Assembly (NCBI GenBank): GCA_003344405.1
Contig: NOWV01000189.1
Span: 62,001-126,000, forward strand
Reading direction: 5' to 3'
Source of the DNA: Trichoplax sp. H2
Lineage: Eukaryota > Placozoa > Uniplacotomia > Trichoplacea
DNA length: 64,000 nucleotides
The notes under the pieces are model-generated. The model saw only the letters and a list, made by a program, of their open reading frames with translations, searched no databases and was not told the origin of the DNA. Shown piece by piece: positions 1 to 13,295 of this stretch. Positions within the stretch are counted from its first letter, which is position 1. Every line of letters begins with the position of its first letter. The translations under genes and the position numbers were made by a program.

Positions 1-401
1 GATAACAAAAACTCGAAGCAATGAATTTAAATTATCAACATGCCCTACTATTATTCTATTGAATTTATTTAATAGTATGCTCGTATTGATCATATCAATA
101 AATGCATTCCATCATTTTGGAATAGCGGTAAAAATAAAAAGGGAAGGAGAGGCAATCCGTCCATCCAATCATTAATCTATTCTCTAACATTGATCGCTAT
201 CGTTGAGTGAAGTTATCAATCTATAGGGACCTTTTAATTTCTAACTTATTAGAACTATTGCATTCAGTCCTCTCTCTATTTTAATAAAGCAAATTTAGCC
301 TATGCATTATTTCCAATTACACTCAATTTTATTCCGATTTGATGAATAATATAAAACTTAAGACGATAAGTTACTTAATTGCAACCATCAGGCAATTAGT
401 A

Positions 402-540
402 TTTATAAATGGTAATCCCATCAAGTTTGTTAATTAATCGACTAGTTGTCTTTCTGAGCCTTAGGTCAAGCATTTTTAAATAGTAATCCCATCGAGTTTG
501 TTAATTAATCGGGTTGATGTTTTTATGAGCCTAAAGTCGA
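402..540. repeat. Diverged tandem duplication, about 67-72 bp unit
   Basis: Two copies, about 402-468 and 474-540, share the core GGTAATCCCATCAAGTTTG followed by TTAATTAATCG and a GAGCCT motif, with scattered substitutions. No coding potential was seen. Confidence 0.75.
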
Positions 541-3103
541 TTAAATGATATTATTTCTGTTTGGCAGGTAATTACAATCATTGATGACGAATTATCTTGA
601 ACTATACTCAACTAATATTGATGTTTTAAATAAAATATAAGAAAGATAGCCAGTCATCTGTTGAATTATGATATCAATCTACCTACCAGTAAATATTCTA
701 AATATTATTGGCAACAACGATAATAGACATAATAAATAGAAATGATGGAATATCCCTAGGACTATACGCATCTTCCATTGAGGTGATCAAGAGTTTAATA
801 TTACTTATACGTAGTACAAATAGACGCCCTCTAATGATGACGTCTTCAAGGATGACAGCTACCCTTAAGCCATCATTTGCCTTACTTCTGTGTGCATGAG
901 ATGATCAGAAAGTTTATTTAGTTGTATATTATTTTTACCTCTCATCCAGTTGGTAATTAATATCGACTAAGTAGTTTAGAATTCAATATATTGTCATCGA
1001 TATGTTTAAAAGTATTATTCAGCCATTGTCAAAAAAACAAATTAATTATGGATAGAATTGAAGTTAGCAGCGAGCTACTATAACATAATATACCGTGATA
1101 TTAATATATTCTACAGATTGATTTCATCCTATTTTCGTCGTCTTACATATCATTGTAGGATTGAAGCAGTCTTTAATCGCTAAAATAGTAACCTTCAAGA
1201 TAATCAATCTCATCATAATATCGTGTATCATGTAAAATCATAATGTACTATTAATTTATATGATTGAACTATCTCATAGATCGACTCATTCTTGAGGTAA
1301 TTAACAATTTTATTTAGTTGCTAATTGAATCTATTTTATGTTTATTATTCTCAGTATCATAAATAGAATGCTTAACGGTAGATTAAAGATAGTATGTGTT
1401 TTAGTAAAATTATACTATTCGAAATTATCAATTTTTAAACGAGTTATGACTTTCAATGCGTCCTATATCGCTAAATTATTTAATGAAGCCATTCCTTTTA
1501 CTGATTTATTATCGAGATAATGAAGATTCTAGTAGTTCTTATAATTTACTGCTTGGCTTAAAAACTAGGTTTCACTAAAATCATATTGTTCAAGCTACCA
1601 TAGTTAGAAATTTATTATCGAGGTAATTAAAGTCGTATTTATTCTATAGTATACTACGATATTAATGCATACTATTAGTTTTACCTCATATCTATTATTC
1701 TCAACCTCATAATAGGTTAAAAACAGCTTCCAATCTTCATAATACTGGCCTTCAAAATAATTAATTCAAATCCTAAAACATATCATCTATTTACTATCAA
1801 GCCATCACGAATATTAGCTAATTAATTCATTTATTACCAAGGTAATTTAGAGACATCAATTTTAAGTCATAGTAATGTATACCAGTGATTGTTTCATTAT
1901 CACAAATAATATACCCAACAAAAGGCTAATAGCAGTCTAGATATGCAAAATATCAAATTCTAACACAAATTGTAACATTACATTATATCATTAAAAGCAT
2001 CATAGTGAGCTGTTCATTAATTTAATTCATTATTCTCATCATCCTATAACATAAGCTATAAGATAGATGAAGGTAGTCTATCATTGCCAGAATAATATTC
2101 GTAAGGATTAACTTGCAGCCTACTCTCATTGCCATTACAAAATTCTCCATCGGCAACGTTCATCACTTAAATTGTTAAAATCGGAGAACTTTCTGTAGAA
2201 ATTGATGAACGCCTAGGCCAAAATTATTGTCATTAAATTATAATGTATCTCCATCTAATTTGTCTACTCCTTTGTAGAATTTTGATCTCCAGTCATTGAT
2301 ACTAAATCCAACAATGACATCATACAAATTGGTTAACATCTTCCAACATGGCGCAATGCCTTCACTACAATTATCTATTAATTATCAAGTCGATAGAAGG
2401 CTGTCACCAAATACATATGTATGTATTCTTCTCTTGACAAAGGTACACAGGAGATATTTCAGGGTTTTATTCTATCTCAAACTACTTATCAAGATTAATT
2501 TTCAGTAACAATTATGAACCTTTTCCTTTAAGCTTCATGGTGGAAACGATATAGACCTTCTCCTTACCCATTAATAGCAAAATAGCGAAGTCTCTTTATT
2601 GTAAAAGTAGTTCACTTTAATACTTTCTATCTCCATTCACGAGTAGCAGCAGAGTATTTATATATACATGCATGGAAATTAGTACGAAGAAAGAATATGC
2701 CTGTCCTATATTGTTAGACCTAAATTTGCACCACATTATGCTCTATTTTAAAATGCGTTAGAACGCGCATACAACACGATGTAGTCATGATCAAAACACG
2801 ATCTGACCTTTGAGCTCTCTTGTAATTTAGGTATCTAACTAATTTACTTCCCCTTACTGAAAATGAATTAGTTTTAAATTCTATAACCTAACGACAAGCT
2901 ATCAACCGTATAACTATCATTACAAAATATTTATTCTTTATGCTATTCTTTTAACCCCACGACAGAGAAATTAATGAATTTGAATCTTTCGTCATTATGT
3001 CAATAGCTGCTTTTCATATATCTTATTTTTACTTCAAAACCATAACATTGGAAGTAAAATTGGTTGCAATAAGTTTAAAGATCTCAAAACATTGCTTTGC
3101 TAG

Positions 3104-3326
3104 CTCTACTCAGGTACTCTATTGACACAGATTATTTATTAACTTTCAAGATCTAATGAAAATGTATGAGCCATGGAATAGTTAGATTCGATTTTTTAAT
3201 TAAAATAATAATAACAGTAATTAGAAGTCTATTCAGATACTCTATTGACATAGATTATTTATTAGCTTTCAAGGTCTAAATGAAAATTTATGAGCCATTC
3301 AACAATTAGGCTCGATATTTTAATAA
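3104..3326. repeat. Diverged tandem duplication, about 123 bp period
   Basis: Copies at about 3,104-3,211 and 3,227-3,326 share a TACTCTATTGACA.AGATTATTTATTA block, a TTTCAAG.TCTAA block and a TATGAGCCAT block in the same order. They differ by substitutions and one- to few-base indels, so this is an old local duplication. Confidence 0.75.
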
Positions 3327-6300
3327 AATGAAAGCAATAGTGTTTAGGATTCCAGACAATACGAGTAATATACATCAAGTATCACGAGTTAGGTATTCTG
3401 CCAGTATATGATATTGTTATCAGTGATACATAATTATATTTAATGTATTTTAGTAACATTTGATCTACTTATTTAGACCTTTAATTCTAACACCACAACT
3501 ATCGGTGCTCAGTAAGATGTGATATGGATAAATCTTATTATAATAACCTATTATAATCTAAATATTGCCTAATAATCTTGCCCTAGCTTCTTCAGCGCTA
3601 CAATCATTGACGTTGGGCTTACGCTGGATTATTAATTGGCAATTATAAGTATCTTTGTTATAGATACAGAACTGTCTGCTATTGCAGCTGCAAGTACTTA
3701 AACTTATAACAAGAGATCATTTCATCGTAGTTATCTACATTCATGATATTTAATTTAAGCGATATACTAATTGATATTAGCCATAAAAGAATCTTGATCT
3801 ACTTGGCCATATCCAATTTAGATTTATAATTATAGTCTATCAATGAAGTATAGTAGTTCACAGTATCTCAAGTTGCTCACTTTTTACCGAAGTCCTACAA
3901 AATGTTTTTATAATACGTTGTTAGGAGGTCCGGTAAAGCACAACAAACAAATACCTATGTCAATAGATAATAATTTTTAGTAACAGTCTAACACTATCTA
4001 CTTTTACTGGCATGCGAGCGTTGAAAGGAGTTAAATCATCGAAAAACTGCTAGGTAATATCTTTTCTATATTCCTTGGTTGGCTAAAATTCTATCTTTGT
4101 CTCGTCTAGAGATTGCATGGACTGGCCTATATTTAATATACCGCATTCCTGAACTAAGATATAATCATTAAAGTCTTAAGATTATTTTAGTAGGAATAAA
4201 GAAGGCTAATAAAGGATTCGAATCTTATTTTTGCAGCCTTAATTACTTCCTTAGTCATGCTTTTAATCATGTCATTTGCTAATATTGATTTAACAGCAAT
4301 ACATATAATATACTTATCATAAAATAAGTACTGCTATATTACAATAGTTCCATCAGCTTAGTAGAAATGCGCGATACCCTACATTTTATGAGTTTAACTT
4401 AAAATTAATGATAAAAAGAACTGTGCTAGTTAATCTTCAACTGCAATAGGTATTTAATGCAACAATGATAGTATCTGCATAACTAAATAAGGAAGGACGA
4501 TGTGTTATTACGGATCAAAGGACCGATTTCAATACTGTAAAATCTTTGAACTACAATACATTTGAGGATCTTTATTATTAGTCAAATAATAAATATTGTT
4601 ACATTTTTAATGAGAGTAATTCAATAAACAATATGTAAAGAGTAGAGAGAAACATGAATGAATTTTTATGTATAAATTGTACATAATGGCTAATGATAAA
4701 AATTGATCACATCACGACTAAAAGAGATATAAAACATAGCCTAGGTACAATCGACTAAAGTCTTCCGAGGACCTACGGCTATTTCTTTCTATATCAACCT
4801 ATACAGTCAATATTACCAATTAATGCAGACTTATTTCGATGCAAAAGTTTGTTGCCAAACTATAGCCTGGAAATTGTTTTAAAACGGCAGTTATTGGCAT
4901 CTTAGGAGGTGTAAATGAATGAATATTGAGCCTTAATCATTTTAATGTCAACTATTGTTTACGATTGACCTGCAAATGTCTTGAATCGATGACATCAATT
5001 TAAATCTTAATCACTATATAATACCGGAAATAACAGTAAAGACATCTGTACTAAAAATGCAAGTAAACTAAAAGGCTGACTGTTCAAGTAGGTTAAAATA
5101 AAGATATGTGAATAATTACGTTCCTAGTAATGCACTTTATGAGTATCGTCATCGATCGGCTATCAAGATAATGAGCCATGGAATCAATGATTTACATATG
5201 CCAATTAAACAAACAAATATCTAAACTGCCTCTTCTACTTCAGGCCTCATGTTAGCTTATTTTAATTGACTATGTCTTGACCAAATGAATTATTTATAAT
5301 ACTCTTTCAATCTATGTCAATATGTTGAATATCGTCATGTTGAATCAGCTGTATGTATTTGTATACCTATTACACGTAAACTAATCATAATCCTGGACGA
5401 AAATCATAAAGACATTGTTGTTAACTGATAATAAATTATATGAAACGTGAAAATGAATATTCTACTTAATAGATACAATACCGAAATAAAACATTGCAAA
5501 TAAAATTTCTATGGTACTGTACTTTAACTTCAGGTTGCTCAGTTCTCTGTTACTCAATACATGGAACTAAAATTTGAATGCATTATGAAAAGCTTCTTTA
5601 CTTGCAGCTCAATGCAAAGAAAATATTTCTCGAATACTTATACGATAACAAAGTCTACCTTCACTATAGCTCAAAGATAACGCGACAGTAGATTTATCAA
5701 ATACCAATAAGCAGAACGTAAAGTTGGTTGTTTATACATTACGTTTTATCAAGATTGAACACTTGGGAATTAATAAAATGTATCTTTAATTTAATTTCAG
5801 TGGGAGCACATCGAGTTTTATCATCGCTCATCGTATAATTATGATAAATTGCGAAAATAGCATTATTGATCCCAAATTTAAGCCTATTATTTAGGAACAT
5901 CTTAATAACAAATAACCTCATACAATACGCGCATGTAAATTATCAACAGCAATAAATAGAAGCCTAAAATAAATTTACAGTCCGCTAAGGTGATATTAAA
6001 AATACTAACGTATATCAAAAGATCTAATTAAAACGTCTGCACTTCATTACAGTAATTACAATGATTCGAGCTGTCATAGTTAAGTAAAGAAATAGTCGCC
6101 AATAAAAATCACGTTAAACACCTTTCCAATTAATACAGTAATAATTTTAAATTCAATCTCTTTTGAATATAATGCTAACATATACATGCGTATTAACAGT
6201 AAATGAATGATACAAAAGACAGATCTAAAAAGACCTTCTAATTCACTCATGCCATAATTTATGGGCTACAATTAGTATGTATCTATATTGCTACTATCTA

Positions 6301-6627
6301 CGGTAAATAACAGCGAGTACATTACACCGTAGCAATGTTATCGATAATATATTTACGTTTTTGAAAGGAATCATATAAAAATATTTGATATGTGTCTGTA
6401 TAATAAACACTGAGCTATAACGGACTACATAAAACTAATACCTCAATCTACCTTTCTTAGTGAGAATAGAACGAAAACTGGTTTTATAGCATTAGCATAT
6501 TTAAATGGTCAAAATAAAATAGACTCTTTTTCTCTCCGTCTGATAAAACATTTCTATATATGTATATAAAATACAGATATCAAACTGAATCATAGCCATG
6601 ACTAATCTAAAGATACTAGGAATATGC

Positions 6628-8534
6628 TTATTTTTTAGATTCAAATCTTTTCTTAGCCACTAATTGTCTGTAGGCTAAGATAGCCTTACTACGTTCGGCT
6701 AGGATACTTTGCTTTTCTGTAGTTGTCATATCCCGAAACTTTTTCTTTTTCCAATCGGCACCTCGATCATTCTCTTCTTTATTGTCGTAATCAACTTTTT
6801 TATCCTTTGATAGCAGCTTGTCAAGTAATAAATTGCTGGCAACCTGTAAGACGAGCAAAATTATATCTTTAATTGCTAACATAATACGCATCGTTAGATA
6901 GTAATGCAAGGATGAATCGTACAGCTTTTTCGACGCTTTTCCTAGGTTTTGCCGTTATTCTAGGAGGTTGTTGTACGACTTCACCAAATTTAATCTCGTC
7001 TGATTTAAATTGAAATCCAATATTGTGATATAACTCTTATCCACATTGTATGCGGTATTATGTATACTATAAATCTTGTTAGATTACCTTTTAGTTCTTT
7101 AAATTCGTCATGTTTATCATCTTTTTTCTTTCTATTTTTTTCCTTTAATTTTTCTCTACGCACTTTTAGATACCTGAGTTTAATTGTAGTAATGAAATTC
7201 TTTTTCATTCATTTTAAAGGTATAAATTCATGGTACGTATAAAAATGATCTTGCTGCGATTGTATGATGATGACTACATCGCAAATACACTGACTATACG
7301 ATCAGAACTATACTCTGCGTATAACGAAATCAGATCAAGCGGCCAGTCTACAGGCACTTATAAATCTGATCATAAAACTTTTGCAAATATACTACATTTG
7401 TCCATCTAACACACGAATAAACTTTAAGTTATTATATTTACTGCATCTCGAGTTAAGTACAATACCATCCCATTCAAATTGCATAGCGTACACAAAGATA
7501 ACCCTTTGACGCTAAAGTGTATTATGTATAAGCTCAAATCGACAGACATACTCTCTCCTTTTTGCTCTAATTTCTTTTAAATCTTTCATTTGTTCCGTTA
7601 CAATTTCATTTGCTTCGCGATCTATGCGATCATAGAATTTTTTCATGCTTTCATGAGGCTGTTTGGAAGCAAAATGGGGTTTGGGTTTCGATTTGTTAGA
7701 TACTTTAGTCGTAGGACCTAAGTCATAAGATCGTAATTTAGTAATGATATGACTATTATATTGTCGTTATTTTTCACGATTCTAGTTAATTTGCTAATGC
7801 TAATAAAGTTGAACTGGACCTGTGAAAAATACGAAGTGATCCAATACAATTTTACATAATAGCCCTAAGCCGTAGCACGCAGTAACTTACAACATATAAT
7901 GTAATACGCCAAAGATTACTCGCACACTGCAACAATACTATAGAGCACTATCAACAAATAGAAATAGTAGAGCAACGGTGTATCCCATTATAAGTCTCTT
8001 GTAATTATTAATAAAGCTATTTACTTTTACGAGGTCGAGGTTTCCTTTTTCTGTTTTCATTAGACTCTGGATTGTTCTTAAATTTTCTTTTAGGATGAGC
8101 GCCCTGTCTCTTGTCATTCGCTTTAGCCGCTGATGGTGGAAGATCATAAGTATCGCTTAATGAATGAAGACAAAATTTCGATTACTATAAGTAATGAGGT
8201 GATTTTTTACACAGTGTTTGCAATTATGAACAGAATCTATAGGCAGTTCAGCAGTCATTTCTTTAAACTTACGAAGAAATGATAGTCAATATCAGCGTAC
8301 ACTTAAATGCATACATGACTACAGTACTGTATGAGGTCCTATAGATTATTTATACATGTACAGTATAGTACTGTATATTACAAGGCCAAAAACATGATTG
8401 CTATCTTATAGCTGTTTTAATATTCCCTTTACTGCAAAATGATCTTTTTACCCTTTGCTATCTGCTTTTCTTGGTCCTCGATAGAAAGGATCGATGCTCT
8501 TTACTTTGCGAAATTTTTTTGCTGATTTCCCCAT
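6628..8534 (-). CDS. CCDC137: CCDC137-like nucleolar/chromosome-periphery protein, six exons
   Basis: Exons in transcript order: 8534-8452, 8155-8025, 7717-7552, 7173-7088, 6999-6923, 6843-6628. They join in phase to 759 nt (252 aa). The start MGKSAKKFRKVKSIDPF is the first ATG and exon 1 ends at a GT donor. The protein is very Lys/Arg-rich, with an acidic/basic coiled-coil-like middle. Segments that match my memory of human CCDC137 in order are a HESMKKFYDRI..EANEIV block (human GAYIHRMQQEAQHV), a KVRREK block, FGEVVQQPPRITAKPRKSV (human FGEVVLQPPELTARPQRSV) and a C-terminal ERSKAILAYRQL (human ERERAVQAYRAL). The family is described as an RNA-binding protein of the nucleolus and chromosome periphery. 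Introns run from about 79 to 370 bp. The weakest point is the last intron, whose donor is GTACGA. The family call is fairly sure; exact edges of the last intron less so. Confidence 0.85.
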
Positions 8535-8539
8535 AGAGT

Positions 8540-9740
8540 GAAAATTATCCCGATAACGCTATGGAAAATACATAAGAAGAAACCATGGTTAAAGTTATCT
8601 GCATAAGCTTTAACTTTCTATTGCTGTTGATACAACAGTTACCTAGAACGCGGAACTAAGAGTGATAATAGACTACGAAACCGAAGGATGGCTTCGGAAT
8701 TACATGTTTTAAATCATACTACCAATCGATGATTGTTACTACGAATAAGATTAGTCATCAATGCTAATAGTCATAGAGTTATATCACTAACATGAAATAG
8801 TAGTAAAATGCAATGCATTGATGAAAAATAGTAAAATGATATACTATACCCATCGTGGTACATTTCCAATACGAGCATGTGCTCACTGTAGCAAGTTAGT
8901 TTAGAGTGAGAGGACTAGAACTGCTAATAGACTATTTGAGAGTAGATAGCTTGCACTTTGCATGGTTTAATAGCATCAATCGATGCTCATTACTAGCTTA
9001 CTTACTCGCTAACAACTTATATGATACTAAATTTCAATAATCAGTTTGTGAGTCTATCTAAAGTTTGATTTGTCAAGCTGCTACTATTTCCAAAGTCATA
9101 AATGAATTTGAATCAGCCGGTGAGCGTCACAAATATGATCTAATATTATGATGGTAAGATTTAGTAGGTATAGCAGTATGATCTATCATGCTACTTAAAA
9201 ATTGAACTGAAGTAGTATTTATTTCATATATACCATTGCCGCCACAATAAATACAAGAAGTGGATGAAACGTAGGCTTGCCTGGACATCCTTGAATATCA
9301 ACAGTAATGATAACTAAAATGTTGTCTACTGTCGATTGCAATCATCCAGGTATTGAAATGATCATTTCATGCATACTCGTATGTGCTCTTATCCTAACGA
9401 CTAACATTACCACTGAAGCAATTTCCTATCGCACACTTGTATAAATTATATTTGGCGGGTATCAGAGGACTACAGGAGATTCATGCTATTCGCCATGCTG
9501 CATACTAGCCTCCATCCTTCATTGAATGTCATGATCAATATCAAAATAGATCAAAATGCCGGCAAGAAAGCAGCTTGCCATTTGACCTCATGCAAAGCAG
9601 CATTACAGCTCCTGCAAGCCGTAAACTAAGACATTGCACCGACATACATCTAACAAGGTCATAGTAAGAAAATTCAAGAATTGAACCAGTTGTAAAAGTA
9701 CATTAAGGATATATGCTGCTTACTTGAGAAATCTTTCTTT
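8540..9740. other. Intergenic, no feature seen
   Basis: The sequence between the CCDC137 start and the GTAC-palindrome region shows no supported exon. The CCDC137 promoter should lie just above 8,534 on the minus strand, but no clear core-promoter motif was identified. Confidence 0.4.
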
Positions 9741-9744
9741 TCAG

Positions 9745-10266
9745 GTAGCTGGAGGCGATCCGAATGCTGCACAACTGGAGCAGCTCGTCTGTTGGAGCTC
9801 AGGCTTAAGTGAGTATGTTGGCTGCTCTGTGTCTGTATTAGTCCACTCGATCCTATACTGTACGTTATGCCGTTATCGCTGACTGGGTGGGCGTCAAAAA
9901 TTACAGTGCCTCCAGAATAAAAAGTATCGTACACTGTACACTGTACACTGTACACTGTACTGTACGTTTTCAGTACAGTACAGTACTGTACACTGTACTG
10001 TACATACAGTACTTTACTACAATATATTGTACTTTACTTTACAGTGTACAGTACTGTAGCTGGCGAGCTTACTTCTGACATCTCGTTGCTATGGTATGTT
10101 CTTATCAGTCCGCAGGATAACATACTATAGCTTATACCTGCAGCATCGGCTGTAACTGTCTATCGATTTGCTATGGTTTGCTGATATTGTTACTCTATCT
10201 TCCTCAGGTCTCCTCAACTTCATAGTCTGCCTTATGGTTAAAAGAGACAGTGCTTGCTGGAACTAG
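9745..10266 (+). CDS. Possible two-exon fragment of an unrecognised gene
   Basis: A 64-bp segment, 9,745-9,808, has a good acceptor (pyrimidine-rich tract ending TTTTCAG) and a good donor (GTGAGTATG). It reads as VAGGDPNAAQLEQLVCWSSGL, a non-repetitive peptide of normal composition. A second acceptor (CTTCCTCAG) at 10,207 continues in the matching phase for 19 codons to a stop at 10,266. No family was recognised, no upstream exons were found, and the intron between them crosses the palindrome cluster. It may be a real 3' gene end or chance splice-like signals. Confidence 0.25.
9928..10065. repeat. GTAC-palindrome cluster (CTGTACA/ACAGTACTGT)
   Basis: This stretch is a run of overlapping self-complementary words. 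ACTGTACACTGTACACTGTAC is followed by CAGTACAGTACAGTACTG and further TGTACAGTACTGTA units. Both strands look alike, and long hairpins or cruciforms could form. The same vocabulary recurs at 49,048-49,078 and 56,685-56,812. It has no coding value; apparent open frames here are artefacts of the repeat. Confidence 0.85.
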
Positions 10267-10836
10267 CGATGGACTAAACCTTATTTTGATATGATGTGTC
10301 TTTAGCAGTCTGCTCGTTTTGATAATGTTTCGTTTAATTAAGCTATGCCAGGGATTTGTTCGAGTTTTCTTCTTAAAAGTCCTAAACTCTGCGTGCATAG
10401 TATGGCTGCGCTGAGCTGCTTTAGTCGATCGGGTCTTACCATTGCCACATCCAATATAATTCATGTGCCTCATTTCCCTTTCTATACAAACTCTATTTTC
10501 TTACAGCTTGTTTGGTCACTCTGATTTACCCTGTCTGCCACAGTGTACAGTATTTCACGATACAGTCTATATACTGTAACCTACAGTTCTATGGACTGTA
10601 CGCCAGCCTATGCAATGGATTGGAGACCCTACCGAACAGTCGATTGGACTCAGTAGTAAACTACAGTATAGTCAACTCTGCTGAGTCATCGACTGCAGGC
10701 AGAATAGGGTTGCATCGATGCAGCCAAGAGCAATCGACGTTGGTTGGCTATGCTAGCAGGCCAAATTAGAATAATAATCGTTCTAATATTAATTAGCATT
10801 GGATTGCTGAAGAAATAACGTTAAAGAATCGTCAAA

Positions 10837-12859
10837 ATGGCCGATGTTCCAACCAATGCACCTATAGGTTAAAATTCTATCTGTAATCATGTAGGATCGT
10901 ATTATGAGTAGAAGAATTTGTCATGCACTTTTGAGTTGCTAACTTCTGCTACAATGCTCGGGCAGTCATTGCAGATTTGCAATCTTTTACAAGACAGGAT
11001 GTACTAGAAGTAGGTTATGCTTTTATTGATAAACCTTGAATGATACCTTTTCTACGTATAGAATGCCCCGGTACTCAGAGCCAACAAGCTGGTAAAGTTT
11101 CTGCATGCAATGGTTGTGCAAATCAACAGCTATGTGCTTCGGGAGCTTCATTACCTCCTGATCCAGGTATCAATGCTTACACGTAGTTTTGCTATTGCCA
11201 TGGATATCTGGTGACGAGGGATCGTTTAATAAATGTTTAAATCCTCTATTCGACAGCCATTGAAATTATTAAACAGCGCTTACAGACAGTAAAACACAAG
11301 TTACTAATACTATCTGGTAAGGGTGGAGTGGGTAAGAGCTCTTTTACTGCACATTTAGCACGTGGTTTAGCCACCAATGAAGATGAAGATGTAAGTGCTA
11401 ATGCAGTATTGCCTTATGCCTGTTTGTTGTTTTTGCTACCAAATTTCTACGAGTATATATCGAATCGTCAGTTTATCCTTCTCTCTCGATACAATAATGG
11501 CTTAGATTGCTATCCTTGATATTGATTTATGCGGTCCGTCTATACCAAGAATAATGGGAGTGGAAGGACACCAGGTAAAAATAAACCTGCTTATGTACAA
11601 TTTGGGTCCATGTATGCAATGATCAAAATTTTTAACATAGTCTTACTGGATGGGTTTTACTCGTTAAACTTTAACTCGTATACACATTGATAGGTGTTTC
11701 AAAGTATGTCTGGTTGGTCACCTGTGGTAAGAGAATGGTCATGTCATGTTGCAGTCAATAATTATTAATTAATCTATCACTTGATGAACAATTTTATTCA
11801 TAATAATCTATCCATTAACTTGCAGTTTGTCGAAGATAACCTATCCATCATGTCAATCGGATTTCTCCTATCTGGCCCAGCTGATGCCGTTATTTGGAGA
11901 GGTCCAAAAAAAAATGGTAGAACTGACCGTATTGAATTTGGAATGTTGAAAACTTTTAAAATAATTGTAAAAATTTCCATTCATATCTAGGTTTAATTAA
12001 GCAGTTTTTGAGAGATGTAAACTGGGGAGAATTAGATTATTTACTGATTGATACGCCGCCGGGAACCTCGGATGAACATATCTCAATTGCACAATATCTA
12101 AAAGGTGCTGGTGTTGATGGTGCTATTGTAATAACCACACCTCAGGTAGATCTAATATTACGATCGTATCACATACTCTAGCGTAAGGCTATTTTAATAA
12201 TGCAATTCAAAGTAGCTCACCTGCTGCATACTGCTTTTAGGAAGTAGCTCTTCTTGACGTTCGTAAGGAAATAAGTTTTTGTAAAAAAGTTGGTATTCCA
12301 GTTCTTGGTGTTGTAGAAAATATGAGCGGCTTTATATGTCCAAAATGCAAGGCAAGATGAATGTTTTGGTAGCGAATGATTTAAAATTGCGTTTCAATGG
12401 TAACCCAAATGTTGATTTAGCACAATTGAACATACTATTTACAGACGGAGTCGCAGATATTTCCCCCTACAACGGGTGGTGGACGGCAAATGGCAATAGA
12501 TATGGATGTCCCATTTATTGGTAAAATTCCGTTGGATCCAAGAATAGGTTATTAAAATAATCCTATTATATACTTTACCTAAAAACTTTTCGGTACCAGA
12601 CCCTTTCGTCAAATCTAAATTGATCTTGTAATTCACTCTTAGGCAAATGTTGCGATGAAGGAATATCCTACTTTTCCGAAGTCCCTGATTCACCCGCTAC
12701 TAAGGCCTACAAAAATATTATTGAAGGTCAGAATCAACATTTTACTAAATTCTAATGCGCGATACCTCTTTTCCTTACGTTAGTCCGCTTTTCTTTTTAG
12801 AAATTCGAAAATTTTGTGCTAGTAAACCTGCAAATGACGCCTCTGAAGTAGAAAACTGA
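10837..12859 (+). CDS. NUBP1: Cytosolic Fe-S cluster assembly factor NUBP1 (Nbp35)
   Basis: This is a P-loop ATPase that, with NUBP2, forms the scaffold on which cytosolic [4Fe-4S] clusters are built. Exons: 10837-10867, 11062-11166, 11257-11390, 11506-11574, 11694-11726, 11826-11916, 11991-12145, 12241-12351, 12445-12547, 12643-12726, 12801-12859. They join to 975 nt (324 aa; human is 320). The N-terminal cluster motif is intact as C12-X13-C26-X2-C29-X5-C35. The deviant Walker A GKGGVGKS is at 66-73, a DTPPGTSDE segment follows, and the bridging CPKC (C239, C242) is present. Intron 8 starts with GC rather than GT (AAG|GCAAG); splicing there restores the family sequence [14 protein letters not shown]. 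The last exon is preferred to read-through at 12,727 because it gives the familiar IRKFC tail. No key residue is missing. Confidence 0.97.
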
Positions 12860-13295
12860 TTAGCAATCACTTCTAAAACCTGCATATTGTAATTGTTGAT
12901 ATTTTTTAAACTTTTATCACATGATTAATTGTTGAGAAAAAATTTTATGCTTAATCCAATTATTTAATTGAACACTCGTATATTGACTGCATACAAACAA
13001 ATTCATCCTTGAAGAAGATTCCATGTGTAATTTCTGTCATTTATGTTCAAACAGGAAAGCTGACATATCTACGTAATTACTATAATTAACATTTTCATTT
13101 GCTAAGAGATACTAAGTTTATAAAGATGGTACTGTTTATTGAAAGATATGAATATCACTTTTTGGATTTTCAAATGTATAGATTATTTTACGGCGTTTTA
13201 GATTGTTTCAGCCTGATGATTGAACGTTCAATAAGTTTTGAACAAATAATTATTTTAACAAATTAATCAGCTTATTCAAATTTTCTGTTATGCAA
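12860..13295. other. 3' flank of NUBP1, no feature seen
   Basis: AT-rich sequence between the NUBP1 stop codon and the first repeat block. No exon, clear poly(A) signal or repeat was identified. Confidence 0.4.

Larger units (their letters stand above)
1..6600. other. Gene-poor AT-rich stretch
   Basis: No coding exon, RNA gene or recognisable transposon protein could be supported on either strand. Open frames here are short, rich in Ile/Asn/Leu and lack family motifs. The only structure seen is two old local duplications, listed separately at about 402-540 and 3,104-3,326. Confidence 0.5.

Noticed and set aside
9674-10078. Open frames on both strands (93 aa and 63 aa) rich in Tyr/Cys/Thr/Val
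   Set aside because: They are translations of the GTAC-palindrome repeat and its flank and show no family motif.
10204-10473. Minus-strand 89-aa frame (MRHMNYIGCGNGKTRS...)
   Set aside because: Basic composition and no recognised family. It has no joining exons with good phase and overlaps a weak plus-strand exon candidate, so it was not called.
12336-12524. NUBP1 read-through frame across intron 8 ([12 protein letters not shown]...)
   Set aside because: The frame is shifted relative to the conserved protein. The GC-AG splice restores the family sequence.
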